Source: an uncultured Prevotella sp.
GTDB lineage: Bacteria > Bacteroidota > Bacteroidia > Bacteroidales > Bacteroidaceae
Length of the DNA stretch: 42,365 nucleotides
NCBI GenBank assembly: GCA_900322175.1
Contig: ONYZ01000034.1
Coordinates: forward strand, 1-42,365
Direction: 5' to 3'
Below are positions 41,740 through 42,365 of the stretch, piece by piece. Numbering within the stretch: position 1 is the stretch's first letter; each line of letters opens with the position of its first letter. The notes beneath the pieces are model-generated. The model ran no database searches and had not been told where the DNA came from. It saw only the letters and a program-made list of their open reading frames with translations. The position numbers were made by a program, and so were the translations under genes.

Positions 41740-41910
41740 GTAAGAATTTGCAATCTTTCTTTATATAAAGGCAGTCTGGGGAATTGAAAATTTTCCGGGT
41801 TACGATTTGGAGACCGTACTCAATTCCACGTTCTGCTATAAATTGCTATCAATGAGCACCCGAAGATGGGCCACCAGCCGTTTCATGACTCAACTTCGGC
41901 TACAAAGGTA
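41740..41910 (-). ncRNA. Possible structured RNA with a tRNA-Trp-like anticodon hairpin
   Basis: A minus-strand -7 element TACCTTTGT (41910-41902) would start a transcript near 41896 with no long ORF. The RNA has an 8-bp closing stem GGAATTGA/TCAATTCC (about 41827-41820 with 41786-41779). Inside it, a TACGG/TCGTA hairpin carries CTCCAAA, the anticodon loop of tRNA-Trp. D and T arms are not present. It could be a small RNA, a leader, or a decayed tRNA/att fragment. The rest of 41548-41993 shows no gene. Confidence 0.35.
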
Positions 41911-41993
41911 ATCATTTCTTCTGAATCCACCAAGACATTTCCACTATTTCTTGTAAGCATAATGCATACTTTCCTATCCGCACCAATGTAGTT

Positions 41994-42365
41994 TTATGGT
42001 TCTACTATTTTCCAATTACCGTGACCAGTTGATCCGTCACGCTCAATGAATTTCAACGACTTAAGTTTATTTATGTGCTTCTGGACTGCAGTTACCGATA
42101 TACCAATCTTTCCAGCCATATCACCTCTTGTGATATAGTTATCAGCATATATCATCTTAAATATGGTTGCAGCTGTCTCAGACAACCCTTTAGATAACTC
42201 TTTAGATAACCTTATAGACAACCCTTCAGGCAACTCTATGGATAACTCATTAGACAACCCAACATTGCTTGACTTAGGCGATGGCACTGGCAGCACCAGT
42301 TCCACTTCGTCAACATCCAGTTTATTCAGCAGTTGTGGCTCGCCCCAATTGGTTTCTTTCCATGC
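41994..42365 (-). CDS. C-terminus of a COG2865/AlbA_2 ATP-binding protein
   Basis: Partial; the frame is open to the right edge (AWKETNWGEPQLLNKLDVDE at the edge), so the GTG at 42305 is not the true start. The visible end is a low-complexity linker of seven LSxE/LSxG tetrads (DNA units of 12 bases, 42178-42261). A winged HTH follows (FKMIYADNYITRGDMAGKIG, then TAVQKHINKLKSLKFIERDG) and a final HGNWKIVEP. This is the usual C-terminus of COG2865 predicted transcription regulators. It is a second member beside the one at 6654 and shows what that gene's C-terminus should look like. Confidence 0.75.
   Translation of the reverse strand, partial: AWKETNWGEPQLLNKLDVDEVELVLPVPSPKSSNVGLSNELSIELPEGLSIRLSKELSKGLSETAATIFKMIYADNYITRGDMAGKIGISVTAVQKHINKLKSLKFIERDGSTGHGNWKIVEP

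Noticed and set aside
41547-41753. 68-residue minus-strand frame in the gap after higBA
   Set aside because: No homology-like features, basic random composition, and no promoter in front.

Overview
The window looks like a chromosome segment of a Bacteroidales bacterium, most likely Prevotellaceae (Prevotella in the broad sense). The support is repeated TTTG-N19/20-TAnnTTTGC promoters, a SusC/SusD pair, PorW- and PorX-like type IX secretion proteins, a DUF4834 gene, a 'smalltalk' peptide beside an HU-like protein, and short-form PSD/PSS phospholipid genes. Naming a genus would need 16S rRNA or whole-genome comparison.

Region A (1-9814) is the right part of an integrated, plasmid-like element. 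It ends at a 3' tRNA fragment with anticodon CAT (9773-9814), the likely attR. A tyrosine integrase (8093-9511) reads leftward from a promoter beside that site. Next come three tightly coupled genes: an AlbA_2/COG2865 ATPase with a frameshifted C-terminus and two unrecognised proteins. A replication/partition operon follows: helix-turn-helix protein, ParA, a ribbon-helix-helix-like partner and a 1082-residue primase-helicase. Downstream of the primase are 9 heptamer repeats (TGTAGCA/TGCTACA, 294-513) that look like an iteron origin. No conjugation gene is visible, and the left end lies outside the window. A partial Crp/Fnr regulator occupies 1-205.

Region B (9815-28355) is mostly housekeeping: a reduced GH2-like protein, a TonB-C-like secreted protein, a decayed gene remnant, tRNA-Pro(GGG), then aroA, a small Cys-rich membrane protein, a PorW/SprE-like lipoprotein, PorX and tsaE in one direction. 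trxA and dnaE read in the opposite direction. Further on are psd-pssA-DUF4834, pyrH with birA, and tadA. Heptamer simple repeats form several gene junctions and also occur in frame inside porX.

Region C (28356-39630) is a nutrient-acquisition locus: SusC, SusD, a large surface lipoprotein, and an M6-family metalloprotease with a C-terminal sorting tail suited to type IX export. PorW and PorX in region B belong to that same secretion route. Directly after the protease is a broken paralogue: an intact propeptide half, its own terminator, an unrelated gene on the other strand, then an orphan sorting-tail fragment.

Region D (39627-42365) is accessory: smalltalk peptide, HU-like protein, a large inverted array of TGGTCA motifs around an AT-rich core, a HigB/HigA toxin-antitoxin pair, a structured intergenic region with a tRNA-Trp-like anticodon hairpin, and the C-terminus of a second COG2865 protein.
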